From Mastigias papua (Eukaryota > Cnidaria > Scyphozoa > Rhizostomeae > Mastigiidae): a stretch of DNA of 64,000 nt. Numbering within the stretch: position 1 is the stretch's first letter; every line of letters begins with the position of its first letter. The stretch covers positions 1,605,921-1,669,920 of the forward strand of contig OZ025269.1 in assembly GCA_964019165.1 (NCBI GenBank), written 5' to 3'. Shown here piece by piece: positions 1-64,000 of this stretch. The translations under genes were made by a program, and so were the position numbers. The notes below the pieces were generated by a model. The model ran no database searches. It was not told where the DNA came from and saw nothing but the letters and a program-made list of their open reading frames with translations.

Positions 1-64000
<64,000 letters not shown>

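Overview
This is eukaryotic, almost certainly metazoan, DNA. Every recognisable protein segment lies on the + strand and belongs to one intron-split gene. The splice sites are GT/AG, the introns are AT-rich and carry decayed transposons and microsatellites, and the protein has extracellular animal domains (calcium-binding EGF, NIDO, AMOP, VWD). The order mucin-like Ser/Thr repeats, EGF, NIDO, AMOP, VWD, EGF matches the MUC4 / Mesh / SUSD2 group of membrane-tethered or junctional proteins. A marine invertebrate such as a sponge or cnidarian fits, but the species cannot be fixed from this sequence. Neither end of the gene is in the window: no initiator Met or signal peptide at the 5' end, and no transmembrane segment or stop codon at the 3' end.

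Bases 1-51248 are a single uninterrupted exon. Bases 1-50990 of it are about 117 head-to-tail copies of a 435-bp (145-codon) unit that is about 38% Ser and 11% Thr, acidic, and free of Cys, Asn and Lys in its consensus. No copy carries an in-frame stop or frameshift. One copy has an 84-bp internal duplication. Variant tracking shows higher-order repeats of 2, 3, 6, 7 and 8 units and clear variant zones along the array. An 86-codon non-repetitive tail (50991-51248) ends the exon.

Bases 51837-56308 hold five exons encoding 14 EGF-like domains: nine in one 1107-bp exon that is a 123-bp tandem array, three single-EGF exons of 117 bp each, and one double-EGF exon of 246 bp. All these exons begin and end in phase 1. 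Bases 57104-61112 encode the NIDO and AMOP domains, 61377-62253 the VWD domain with a GDPH motif, 62641-62892 a post-VWD segment, and 63541-64000 a beta-sandwich-like segment followed by EGF domains running off the end. All thirteen exon pieces join in frame to 18469 complete codons, an internal check on the splice model.

The introns hold the rest: an internally deleted pogo/Tigger-type DNA transposon (58083-59246) whose transposase relic (minus strand) gave rise to a 16-bp minisatellite, a 184-bp short inverted-repeat element (55503-55686), a region with a recurring AATAAGCCCC motif (about 53090-53460), a 98-bp TA microsatellite, an 89-nt perfect alternating pyrimidine-purine tract and a decayed tRNA-like sequence. 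I saw no second functional protein-coding gene on either strand.

A working picture, inferred from MUC4/Mesh relatives: the giant Ser/Thr region is a very long, O-glycosylated, extended brush, the EGF array is a calcium-stiffened and N-glycosylated stalk, and NIDO-AMOP-VWD is the adhesive or processing module where cleavage at GDPH may split the protein into a huge outer subunit and a smaller anchored one.
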